Below are positions 35,774 through 43,349 of a stretch of DNA of 64,000 nucleotides, one piece after another. The position numbers and the translations under genes are program-made. The stretch is taken from positions 5,208,001-5,272,000 of the forward strand of contig NZ_CP021354.1 in assembly GCF_003130705.1 (NCBI RefSeq), written 5' to 3'. The notes under the pieces were generated by a model. That model saw nothing but the letters and a program-made list of their open reading frames with translations. It was not told where the DNA came from and did no database searches. Origin of the DNA: Rhodococcus oxybenzonivorans (lineage in GTDB: Bacteria > Actinomycetota > Actinomycetes > Mycobacteriales > Mycobacteriaceae). Numbering within the stretch: position 1 is the first letter of the stretch; each line of letters starts with the position of its first letter.

Positions 35774-36005
35774 CGTCATTGCTCCTGTCGGTCCACATCC
35801 CTGTTCACCAGGTGACTGACCATCGCGGCCACGGCCCAGACATTCTCTAAGCAGGAGTCCACGCCTACCGGGCTGGCTCCAAGTTCCCGAACAAGGACAC
35901 CGCTCGACCAGACACCGAGCCCGCAGACGACCACTCAGAAAGCCAGGGATCACCAGGTGTCCCGGTCGGACGTTCGGCCCGCCTGCGGACTCCCTCCGAG
36001 GCTAA

Positions 36006-36200
36006 ATGTCGGTGGTCGGGGTTACGGTCGAGGTCCTGCGGGAGCATGGCGACACATCGGTGGGGGAAGAGTTGATGGATGACTTCATGGCGTTGCTGGC
36101 GTCGTTTTCGGGCCGGTTCTATCAGTTGCGGTCGAGGCTGAATCAACGCCGTCTCCTCGGCCGATGCGGCAGCACGGTTTGCGGGGGGGTAATCCGATGA
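36006..36200 (+). pseudogene. C-terminal remnant of IS607 serine recombinase (TnpA)
   Basis: The stretch VEVLREHGDTSVGEELMDDF and MALLASFSGRFYQLRSR matches the end of IS607-type serine recombinases (ELMADFMSLVATFAGRMYGIRS). The catalytic N-terminal part, with the active Ser, is missing; the break is close to the start-side of the IS110 element, so that insertion may have removed it. Its stop overlaps the start of the next gene by 4 bases. Confidence 0.6.
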
Positions 36201-36532
36201 AGACGGTGGACACGCAGAAGCGGCAGCGAAAAGAACTAGTCCACGCCGATCGGGTGTATCGGCTACTCGACGCCGGGAAGCTACGGTCGCCCGACGACGA
36301 GATGCTAACCATCGACGACGTCGTGGTCCGCGCGTCGAAAGACCTCGTCAAGGGAGCTGCAGCGGAAGATCTGCGTGCGGGGGAGCTGTCGGCACTGCGG
36401 GTGGTCGGAGTGAACCCCCACGACCACCGGTCGGTGCACGCTGGACCTTGCGACGGAACAGAAGATTGCTGCTGTCCGAGGAATGACGTCCCGCGCGCAT
36501 CGCTGACTCTGGTACTCGGCGAGGCGGCATGA
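36197..36532 (+). CDS. Accessory protein coupled to tnpB, unknown function
   Basis: 111 residues from ATG 36197. It is polar and helical at the start (KRQRKELVHADRVYRLLDAG) and has a Cys/His-rich region near the end (HDHRSVHAGPCDGTEDCCCP), which could bind a metal. It overlaps the tnpA remnant upstream and the TnpB gene downstream (ATGA), so it is translationally coupled on both sides. I do not recognise the family. A frameshifted piece of a larger ancestral protein cannot be excluded. Confidence 0.5.
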   Translation: MKTVDTQKRQRKELVHADRVYRLLDAGKLRSPDDEMLTIDDVVVRASKDLVKGAAAEDLRAGELSALRVVGVNPHDHRSVHAGPCDGTEDCCCPRNDVPRASLTLVLGEAA

Positions 36533-38346
36533 CCGTTGCCGAGGCCGGATGTACCGTGCCGCGCCAGTTCTCGTACACCACCCGCCCGCACGCGGCGATC
36601 GACGACGCTACCGACGCCCCGCTCGGGCTCGACGAGATCGATATTCGTGTGCGGTGGATGCTCGACCTGATCGGCGCCGCGCAATCGGAGTTGGTGACGA
36701 GGCTGTGGCAACCAGCCACCTTCGATGCCCTTACCGCCGGCCGTGACAGCCAAGGCCGGAAGCTCCCGGTGCAGGGGCATGTCGCTGCGGCGCGTCTGGG
36801 GTGGAACCCGTCCTACCCGACCGGTGTGTACGTGCCGTCGCGGGTGACCCGGGTGGTCACCTCCCAGGCGGTCGGCACGCTGCGGACCTTGGCGTACCGG
36901 GACACCGCCATCGGGTCGCTGTCGGCCAGGTTCGACCCCGTCACCGGCCGACTGACGCCGCCCACCACGGCCGGCGAGTATGTGCCGTCCGGTTTCGCGC
37001 GCGGCGTGGTACGACAACTCGCAGCGCGCTCGCGCGGCCCTGGAAGCGGGGGTGATCCCACCACTTGCTTGCGGATCACCGACGTACAGAGACCGCCGCA
37101 GACGTCGGTGATGGCGAGGCTTTCCGCTGCCGATCACCAACTCTCGCAGATCACCGTCACCGACGGTGTCATGGTGCTGACGGTGAAACTGCCCACCACC
37201 GCGGCCCCGACCGGTCGGGCGCACTGGCGGCGGGTCCGGTTGACCGCGGCGATCCCACCACACCTGCAGACCAGGGCAATCACGGAGTGGCATCTGCCGA
37301 CCCTTGTCCTCGACCACCGAGGGCTGCTGCTGCGCTGCGCGGCCACCGAACAGATACCCACTGCCGATCTGAGCGGAGGAGCAACCGCGGTGGGAGTGGA
37401 TTGGTCACCGGCCACCCTCGGAGCGGCCGCGATCGTCACCGAAGGCCCAGCCGGGTTGGTCTCGGACTACCGGGGCTTCACCTATGACGACCGGGGCCTG
37501 GGAATCAGGCTGGCCCGGCTGCAAGCGGAAGGTCAACACCTGCACCGCAAAGCTGCGCGTTTGACGCGGCTCGCTGCGACCGCACCACCCGAGGTGCGCG
37601 CCGAACTGGAAGAGAAGATCGCGGTCCTCGACGCCCACCGCACCGCGGTCGGTGTCAAACGGGGCAAGATCAACCGGGAACTCGCCTTCCATTTCGCCCG
37701 TCACATCGTCGAGTACGCCGCCGCGGCCGGGGCGGCCGTGATCGGGGTCGAAGACCTCAGCACCCTCGAAACCCGGGGGCACGGCCGGGTGAACAACAAT
37801 CGGGCCGCGCAGTCCGCGCGCCGCAAAGCCGTCGACGCTCTCGCACACACCGCCGCGGGGGTCGGTGTGACGGTGGTGTCGGTACCGGCCCGCGGCACGT
37901 CGGCGTTGTGCCCAAGTTGTAACGACACGCTCTCCCGGCCGGGCGGCTATCACCGGGCGTGGTGCGCACGGTGCAAGGTCGGCGGCAATCGTGATCACGT
38001 GGCAGGTGTGAACCTCGCCAAACGTGCACTACTGGGGCGCAGCAGAGTTGTTCGCAAGCGCGGTCGGAACCCGGAGATTCGGAACATCGAGCATGCGCCG
38101 GTCCGGCAGTGCCGCGACAAGACCAGTCCCACCCCGAGCCGGCCACGGCATCGCCGGGTCCGCCGCAGTGTTCTCACCGCGATACCTCAGGTGGGGGTGA
38201 AACAGATAAGAATTGTTTCTGCACCTCGAGCGTCGGTGTGGGACACGGTCAAACCCGTCACATCGCACGGTGTTACGGGTAGCCGTGACGTACTTATATC
38301 TCCCACGTCGGCCACGTCAGTGGCAGATAGTATGAGAGTTACGTAG
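36529..38346 (+). CDS. tnpB: TnpB-like RNA-guided nuclease of IS607-type element
   Basis: 605 residues. The RuvC active site is complete: Asp291 in VGVDWSPAT, Glu408 in IGVEDLSTL and Asp489 in NRDHVAG. A zinc ribbon has Cys461/Cys464 (CPSC) and Cys479/Cys482 (CARC). The N-terminal 280 residues are longer than in typical 400-residue TnpB. After RuvC there is a 115-residue basic tail (RRVRRS and similar), whose coding DNA probably overlaps the guide (omega) RNA, as in other TnpB genes. It would cut DNA next to the target motif, guided by the RNA made from the element's right end. tnpA is broken, so mobility now depends on a helper. Confidence 0.82.
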   Translation: MTVAEAGCTVPRQFSYTTRPHAAIDDATDAPLGLDEIDIRVRWMLDLIGAAQSELVTRLWQPATFDALTAGRDSQGRKLPVQGHVAAARLGWNPSYPTGVYVPSRVTRVVTSQAVGTLRTLAYRDTAIGSLSARFDPVTGRLTPPTTAGEYVPSGFARGVVRQLAARSRGPGSGGDPTTCLRITDVQRPPQTSVMARLSAADHQLSQITVTDGVMVLTVKLPTTAAPTGRAHWRRVRLTAAIPPHLQTRAITEWHLPTLVLDHRGLLLRCAATEQIPTADLSGGATAVGVDWSPATLGAAAIVTEGPAGLVSDYRGFTYDDRGLGIRLARLQAEGQHLHRKAARLTRLAATAPPEVRAELEEKIAVLDAHRTAVGVKRGKINRELAFHFARHIVEYAAAAGAAVIGVEDLSTLETRGHGRVNNNRAAQSARRKAVDALAHTAAGVGVTVVSVPARGTSALCPSCNDTLSRPGGYHRAWCARCKVGGNRDHVAGVNLAKRALLGRSRVVRKRGRNPEIRNIEHAPVRQCRDKTSPTPSRPRHRRVRRSVLTAIPQVGVKQIRIVSAPRASVWDTVKPVTSHGVTGSRDVLISPTSATSVADSMRVT

Positions 38347-38440
38347 ACGCTGTCGGCTGTGCGCTGAACGGATGAATTGCACCCACGGGGGCTGCGCATG
38401 ATTACCTACCGAAACGATTCAGCGACGAGGAGTGAGAGAC

Positions 38441-39076
38441 ATGGCCTGGCGAATCTCGGCGAACTACTACGAGGCCTGCAACTGCGACCTGGGGTGCCCG
38501 TGCAACATGAGCGGCTTTCCCACCCACGGAAACTGTGACGGTGTGGTCGGATTCGAGGTCACCGGAGGTGAACGCGACGGCGTCGATCTGGCCGGGGCGA
38601 AGGTCGCGAGCGCGGTGAAATGGCCCGGCGCCATCCACGAAGGCAACGGAACAATGGCCCTGTTCATCGACGCGACCCCCGAGCAGCGACAGGCCCTGCT
38701 GCCGATTCTCACCGCCGAGGATCCCGGTTTGCCCTGGGAGATCCTCGCCGCGACCGTCAGCGAGATTCATGGTCCGTTCTTCGAGACGATCGAGATCGAC
38801 GACCGGGACACCGATTCCCGAGTCCAGGTCGGCGACAAATTGGTCGTTCAGATGCAGAGCTTCACAAACCCGGTGACCGGGGAGAAGCACGAACCGCACA
38901 TGGTGCTCAAGGATGGGTTCATCTTCCAGGACGGTCAGATCGGCACTACCTCGGTGCTGCGGCTCGACGCCGACGGAGTGACATTCGAGCATCCGGGCAA
39001 CAACGCGTACTACTCGCGCGTCGAGTGGTCCAGTGAGAACCGGATGGCGCCCGCCGGAGCGGCCGGCAAGTTCTGA
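38441..39076 (+). CDS. DUF1326 domain protein
   Basis: 211 residues from ATG 38441, with GAGGAG about 8 bases before it; a GTG nine bases upstream is less likely. The start WRISANYYEACNCDLGCPCN carries the family's CxCxxxCPC cluster, a likely metal site. The function of DUF1326 is not known; it regularly occurs beside DUF2182 membrane proteins, as here, and in this window next to copper genes. No signal peptide is visible, so it is probably cytoplasmic. Confidence 0.85.
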   Translation: MAWRISANYYEACNCDLGCPCNMSGFPTHGNCDGVVGFEVTGGERDGVDLAGAKVASAVKWPGAIHEGNGTMALFIDATPEQRQALLPILTAEDPGLPWEILAATVSEIHGPFFETIEIDDRDTDSRVQVGDKLVVQMQSFTNPVTGEKHEPHMVLKDGFIFQDGQIGTTSVLRLDADGVTFEHPGNNAYYSRVEWSSENRMAPAGAAGKF

Positions 39077-39162
39077 CTCGCAGCAGTGCACCGCGATAAC
39101 GCGGCGGTGGTGCGGCCCAGCTCGGCAGTGGCGAGGCGGTGGGGTGTGACGGAGGAGTGCCG

Positions 39163-39999
39163 ATGAGTCAGCCGCCGAGGATCGACACTCCCCGGATGGC
39201 CTACAGCGTCCTCGAACGCCGGGCGACGCTCGCCACGGTGGGGATTCTGCTCGCCCTGGCCGGGGTGGCGTGGTGGCGCACCATCGGTACTGCGGGCGGA
39301 ATGAACTCGATGGTGCAGGGTTTCGCATGGGTCGGCACGGCCATGCCCTTCGACATGGGCGCCGCCGTCTTTCTCGCCATGTGGACGACGATGATGGTGG
39401 CGATGATGTTTCCGACGATCGCCCCGATCGTCTTGCTGCACCGCCTGGTCATGCGCCGGCAGGCCCGCGGACTCGCCCCGACGGTCACCTTTGCTGCGGG
39501 CTACCTGGCGGTGTGGTCGGCCGTCGGGATCGTTCCGCTGACGGTGCTGCTCGGCTTCCGCCGGATCTCGCACGGATCGACGTGGGTCGAGATCGCGGCC
39601 GGTGGTGTGCTGGTCATCGCCGGCGGATACCAGTTCACCCGGTGGAAGCAGGCGTGCCTGCGGGCCTGCCGCACCCCCTTGACGTTCCTCGCCACCCACG
39701 ACTTCGGAACCGGTCTGCGGGGCACCTTCCGCGCCGGCGGCGCACACGGGCTCTACTGCCTGGGCTGCTGCTGGGCGTTGATGGCGGTCCTGCTCGTCGT
39801 CGGGTTGATGAACCTGACCTGGATGGCGGCGATCGCCGTAATCTTCCTGGCCGAGAAGAACTCCCGCCATTCGGTCGCGCTCACCCGGGTGGTCGGGACC
39901 GCGGTCGTCCTGCTCGGGGTCGCCGTCCTCGTCCACCCGGCGCTGCTGCAGTCGCTGTCCCCCATGCCGGATATGTCCTCGCCGATGTCGGGCATGTGA
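39163..39999 (+). CDS. DUF2182 metal-binding membrane protein
   Basis: 278 residues from ATG 39163 (GGAGGAG 5 bases upstream). About seven membrane helices, with Met-rich stretches (MWTTMMVAMMFPTIAP), a WKQACLRACR loop and YCLGCCWALM, the Cys/Met pattern expected for a copper- or other soft-metal-handling protein. The C-terminus ends in a Met-rich tail (SPMPDMSSPMSGM). The family partners DUF1326 and the two genes are 86 bases apart on the same strand. Confidence 0.85.
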   Translation: MSQPPRIDTPRMAYSVLERRATLATVGILLALAGVAWWRTIGTAGGMNSMVQGFAWVGTAMPFDMGAAVFLAMWTTMMVAMMFPTIAPIVLLHRLVMRRQARGLAPTVTFAAGYLAVWSAVGIVPLTVLLGFRRISHGSTWVEIAAGGVLVIAGGYQFTRWKQACLRACRTPLTFLATHDFGTGLRGTFRAGGAHGLYCLGCCWALMAVLLVVGLMNLTWMAAIAVIFLAEKNSRHSVALTRVVGTAVVLLGVAVLVHPALLQSLSPMPDMSSPMSGM

Positions 40000-40183
40000 C
40001 CGAGGGACCGACACCAGCGCGATCGGTGCACCGGATGACTACGGCGGATCGACCGCAAACCGACCCACGACCGCGGGTGCCGCCGTCAGGATCGCGGGAG
40101 GATCATCCTCGATCCGCCGGGCCGGCGTCCTCGGTGGCGAACGCAGCGTGCGCACGTCATCACCCAAGGGTGTACAGGCGTCG

Positions 40184-40218
40184 CTGGTGGGATTCGGACG
40201 GTGTCCGAATCCCACCAG
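40184..40218. terminator. 16-bp hairpin terminator
   Basis: CTGGTGGGATTCGGAC (40184-40199) pairs perfectly with GTCCGAATCCCACCAG (40203-40218) around a 3-base loop. It lies 15 bases after the stop of the minus-strand MFS gene and about 185 bases after the DUF2182 gene, between convergent units. Confidence 0.85.
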
Positions 40219-40232
40219 AGCGGTTGCGGCGG

Positions 40233-41660
40233 TTAGTTCAGCGCCGCCTCCGGGGTGAGGTCCGGTTGCGTCGTCGGGGTGCGCATCGACACCGCGGTGA
40301 CCCCCGCACCGGCCAGGGCGATGACGGCGGCGCCGAGGAAGGCGGCGGAGAATCCGTTCGTCAACTCGGGGAGGTCGCCGATCTGGTTGGCCCCGAACGA
40401 GGCGGCGACGGCGGTCATGGCCGCCAGACCGACCGCGGAGCCGACCTGGTAGCTGACGTTGACGATGCCCGACGCCAACCCGCCCTCTTCCGGGCGGGCG
40501 GCGGAGATCGCCGTGCCCAGGGAGGGAATGAAGGCGAGCGACATGCCGGCCGCGGCCACGAGGGAGGCGGGGAGCACGTCGACCCAGAAAGTGCCGGTAG
40601 GCCGGACCAGGGCCATCCACCCGAGCCCTGCCGCGAGCACGATCAGACCGGTCACGATCATCGGTTTCGCCCCGAACCGCTGCATCGCCCGCGGCGCGAT
40701 GACGATCATGCCGAGCATGATCAATGTGGTCATCGGCAGTAGTGCTGCGCCGGCGGGGAATGCGCTGTAGCCGAGGACCTGCTGCAGGTACAGGTTCAGG
40801 AAGAACCACATCGGGATCCACGCCGCACCGAGCAGCAACTGGGCGAGGTTCGCTGCGGCAAGGTTGGGGGCGGTGAAGATCCCCACACGCATCAGGGGTT
40901 CGCGGCGCCGGGACTGGATCAGCACGAACGCGCCCAGCAGCACCGCCGAAACGGCGAGGTACCCCCAGGTTTGACCCGCATCCCAGCCGACCTCGGGGGC
41001 CCGGACAATGGCGTAGACGGCAAGCGCCAGCCCGGTGGTGACGGTCAGGGCGCCGAGGATGTCGATCGAACCGGATCGGGCAGGGGCGTTGGGCATCAGC
41101 AGCGGTGTCGCGGCGAGGGCGATGACCGCGATGGGGATGTTGATGTAGAACACCCACGGCCAGCTGAGGTATTCGGTGATCACCCCACCGAGGAACACTC
41201 CGGCGGTGCCGCCGGCGGGCGCGGCGGCGCCGTAGACGGCGAGGGCTTTGGTCAATTCCTGCTGGGTGGAACCGAACAGCATCATCAGCAGAGTCAGCGC
41301 GGAGGGTGCGATCAGTGCGGCGCCGGCGCCTTGAACGGCGCGTCCGGCCAGTTCGGTGCCGACGTTGCCGGCGGCGCCGGCGGTGATCGACCCGGCGAGC
41401 AGAACCAGCCAGCCGGTGGCGAAGATGCGTCGGGCTCCCCACAGGTCGGACAGGCGTCCGCCGAGCAGGAGTAGTCCGCCGAGGGCGATGACGTAGGCGT
41501 TGAACACCCAGGTCAGGTTTTCCTGGGAGAAGCCGAGGTCGGTCTGCATTTTCGGTAGCGCGATGCCGATGATGGAGGTGTCCATGATGACCATGAATTG
41601 GGCGGCGGCGATCAGCGCCAGCGCCCACCACTTGCGGGTGGATGATGCCTGAGTAGACAT
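40233..41660 (-). CDS. MFS drug/metabolite exporter, DHA2 (14-helix) type
   Basis: 475 residues. Motif A is GGRLSDLWGARRIF (residues 67-80) and motif C-like glycine-rich GGTAGVFLGGVITEYLSWPW lies near residue 150; about 14 helices are predicted. This is the EmrB/QacA type, which pumps small toxic compounds out with protons. AAGGACGG precedes the ATG. An operator-like TACGGGTATGGGGTAT at 41674-41689 in its upstream region resembles one by the ArsR-family gene (46641-46657), so metal or redox stress may control it. Confidence 0.88.
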   Translation of the reverse strand: MSTQASSTRKWWALALIAAAQFMVIMDTSIIGIALPKMQTDLGFSQENLTWVFNAYVIALGGLLLLGGRLSDLWGARRIFATGWLVLLAGSITAGAAGNVGTELAGRAVQGAGAALIAPSALTLLMMLFGSTQQELTKALAVYGAAAPAGGTAGVFLGGVITEYLSWPWVFYINIPIAVIALAATPLLMPNAPARSGSIDILGALTVTTGLALAVYAIVRAPEVGWDAGQTWGYLAVSAVLLGAFVLIQSRRREPLMRVGIFTAPNLAAANLAQLLLGAAWIPMWFFLNLYLQQVLGYSAFPAGAALLPMTTLIMLGMIVIAPRAMQRFGAKPMIVTGLIVLAAGLGWMALVRPTGTFWVDVLPASLVAAAGMSLAFIPSLGTAISAARPEEGGLASGIVNVSYQVGSAVGLAAMTAVAASFGANQIGDLPELTNGFSAAFLGAAVIALAGAGVTAVSMRTPTTQPDLTPEAALN

Positions 41661-41673
41661 GACGATCCGTCCT

Positions 41674-41689
41674 TACGGGTATGGGGTAT
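41674..41689. promoter_or_regulatory. Operator-like site upstream of MFS gene
   Basis: TACGGGTATGGGGTAT, with direct and inverted GTAT/ATAC halves. TTACGGGTAT followed by RGGGT recurs at 46641-46657. It overlaps the likely promoter of the minus-strand MFS gene. The regulator is not known. Confidence 0.4.
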
Positions 41690-41863
41690 CTATCGTGATG
41701 TAAACGAAGAGGAGTGCAGCGGCGCGCCTACCACACAACATCGAGGCCCCAACTCTTGGATCACTGTAGGTATCACGGTGCCGCTGGATCTTTCGGGTCG
41801 AAACCCGCCCTCTGTGCACATCACTGGCCTCCTAGATGCTGTTCGAACCCTCTGCGGATATCG

Positions 41864-41882
41864 ATACCATAGGGGGGTACCG
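41864..41882. promoter_or_regulatory. CsoR-like operator 1 in cop control region
   Basis: GATACCATAGGGGGGTACC: ATAC and GTAC halves around a G run, the form of CsoR-type copper operators. It lies in the 467-base space between the MFS gene and copZ and is a near copy of the site at 42042-42058. Confidence 0.55.
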
Positions 41883-42041
41883 TAGAGGGCGCAAGAGGTA
41901 GCCCCGATATCGCCGAAACCGTTTCGGTCGCAAGCCCGGCCGCGCCGCACAAGGCGCCCGGTGGACGTGCCGTTCGGGGTCCAAGGCGCACCAGCGGGGG
42001 GTATGCAGCAAAGGGAGCGGTACGGCAACCCCGGGCATTGC

Positions 42042-42058
42042 ATACGGTAGGGGGGTAT
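42042..42058 (+). promoter_or_regulatory. CsoR-like operator 2 at the copZ promoter
   Basis: ATACGGTAGGGGGGTAT, a dyad of ATAC/GTAT around a G-rich centre. The right half overlaps TATAGT (42056-42061), a plausible -10 box about 65 bases before the copZ start, so a bound repressor would block polymerase. CsoR encoded at 45891 is the likely binder. Confidence 0.6.
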
Positions 42059-42127
42059 AGTAAATCTGTAGATGGGTCGCGACGACCTCGATCGGACTCC
42101 GCACGAACCGAAGAAAGAAGGACATCG

Positions 42128-42334
42128 ATGAGCACCACCACCGTCACCGTCACCGGTATGACCTGCGGGCACTGCGTCTCCTCGGTCCGCGAAGAGATCG
42201 GCAACCTCCCCGGCGTGACCGCCGTAGACGTCGACCTCGCCAGCGGCCGGGTCGCTATCGACTCCGACTCCCCGATCGAGAAGGCATCGCTCGCCCGGGC
42301 AGTCGACGAGGCCGGCTACCAGCTCGCCGGCTGA
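42128..42334 (+). CDS. copZ: Copper chaperone CopZ
   Basis: 68 residues from ATG 42128 (GAAGGA upstream). One heavy-metal-associated ferredoxin-like fold with the Cu(I) ligand motif GMTCGHC at residues 10-16 and the closing EAGYQLAG. It carries Cu(I) in the cytoplasm to the CopA pump encoded two genes later, and can hand copper to CsoR. First gene of the copper operon. Confidence 0.93.
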   Translation: MSTTTVTVTGMTCGHCVSSVREEIGNLPGVTAVDVDLASGRVAIDSDSPIEKASLARAVDEAGYQLAG

Positions 42335-42371
42335 CCGGACGACGCCCAGACCCGGACAGGAGATTCCCACG

Positions 42372-43319
42372 ATGAACGCATCGTCGAAGTTCGCCGGATT
42401 CACCGTCGGCCTGGCCGCGGTCTTCGCACTCGCCCTCGGGGCCGGGGCCGCCCTCGGCCCCGAGGTGCCCGCACCGGCCGACACCCACGACACCTCAACT
42501 CACGACGCCGGACCCGGTTCGATCACGGGCGCACCGGTCGCCGAACAGTCACCTGGAGGACTGATGGTCACCGACAGCGGATACACCCTGGCATTGGACA
42601 CGGCGCAGGTTCCCGCCGGCGCTAACGTGCCACTACGGTTCCGCATCCTGGGCGCCGACGGGCAGCCGGTCACCCGCTACGTGGAGAGCCACGACAAGCA
42701 ACTACATCTGATCGCGGTGCGCCGCGACATGGCCGGGTTCCAGCACGTGCACCCGGTGCTCGACGCCGCCGGAACGTGGTCCGTTCCGCTCGATCTGACT
42801 CGCGCCGGGGCGTACCGGGTGTTCGCCGACTTCACCCCCGACGGCGGTGACGGCGTGACCCTGGGCGCCGACCTGCAGGTCGCCGGTGCCTACGATCCTC
42901 AGCCCCTGCCCCCGGTGGCCGCAGCCACCGTGGTCGACGGGTACACCGTCACCCTCGACGGCACCCTCACCCCGGGTCAGGCCTCGAAGGTCACCCTGTC
43001 GGTCGCCCGCGGCGGGCAGCCGGTGACGGATCTGCAGCCCTACCTCGGCGCGTACGGTCACCTGGTTGCCCTGCGGGCCGCCGACCTCGGCTACCTGCAC
43101 GTGCACCCGGACGGCCATCCCGGTGACGGGGTCACCGCACCCGGTCCGGGCATCGACTTCTATGTCACCACCCCGAGCGCGGGCGACTACCGCCTGTTCC
43201 TCGACTTCCAGCACGATGGAGTGGTGCGGACCGCCGAATTCACCCTGACCGCCGGGCAGAGTTCCGGCGCCGCGGCGCCCCCCGCCCCGGAACCGATGCC
43301 CGCCGGACACGGACACTGA
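42372..43319 (+). CDS. Secreted His-rich protein of copper operon
   Basis: 315 residues. An N-terminal helix (VGLAAVFALALGAGAALG) is a signal peptide or anchor, followed by a His/Asp-rich linker (DTHDTSTHDAGPGS). Two beta-sandwich repeats follow, each with the pattern HLxALR/IAVR...HVHP: FQHVHPVLD near residue 120 and YLHVHPDGHPG near residue 240, and the tail ends GHGH. The paired HVHP sites are likely metal ligands, so binding of copper outside the membrane is inferred. It lies between copZ and copA. Confidence 0.75.
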   Translation: MNASSKFAGFTVGLAAVFALALGAGAALGPEVPAPADTHDTSTHDAGPGSITGAPVAEQSPGGLMVTDSGYTLALDTAQVPAGANVPLRFRILGADGQPVTRYVESHDKQLHLIAVRRDMAGFQHVHPVLDAAGTWSVPLDLTRAGAYRVFADFTPDGGDGVTLGADLQVAGAYDPQPLPPVAAATVVDGYTVTLDGTLTPGQASKVTLSVARGGQPVTDLQPYLGAYGHLVALRAADLGYLHVHPDGHPGDGVTAPGPGIDFYVTTPSAGDYRLFLDFQHDGVVRTAEFTLTAGQSSGAAAPPAPEPMPAGHGH

Positions 43320-43349
43320 CGAACACCACCACACCCGGAAGGAGGAACG

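Noticed and set aside
34631..35815. 394-codon plus-strand frame across the IS110 transposase
   Set aside because: Shadow of the transposase gene; no domain pattern.
36085..37317. 410-codon minus-strand frame across tnpB
   Set aside because: Antisense to TnpB with low-complexity Arg/Ser content and no ribosome site.
41690..42493. Open frame of 267 codons on the minus strand over the cop promoter
   Set aside because: It runs antisense through copZ, the operators and the start of the next gene, has no family pattern and is typical of high-GC shadow frames.
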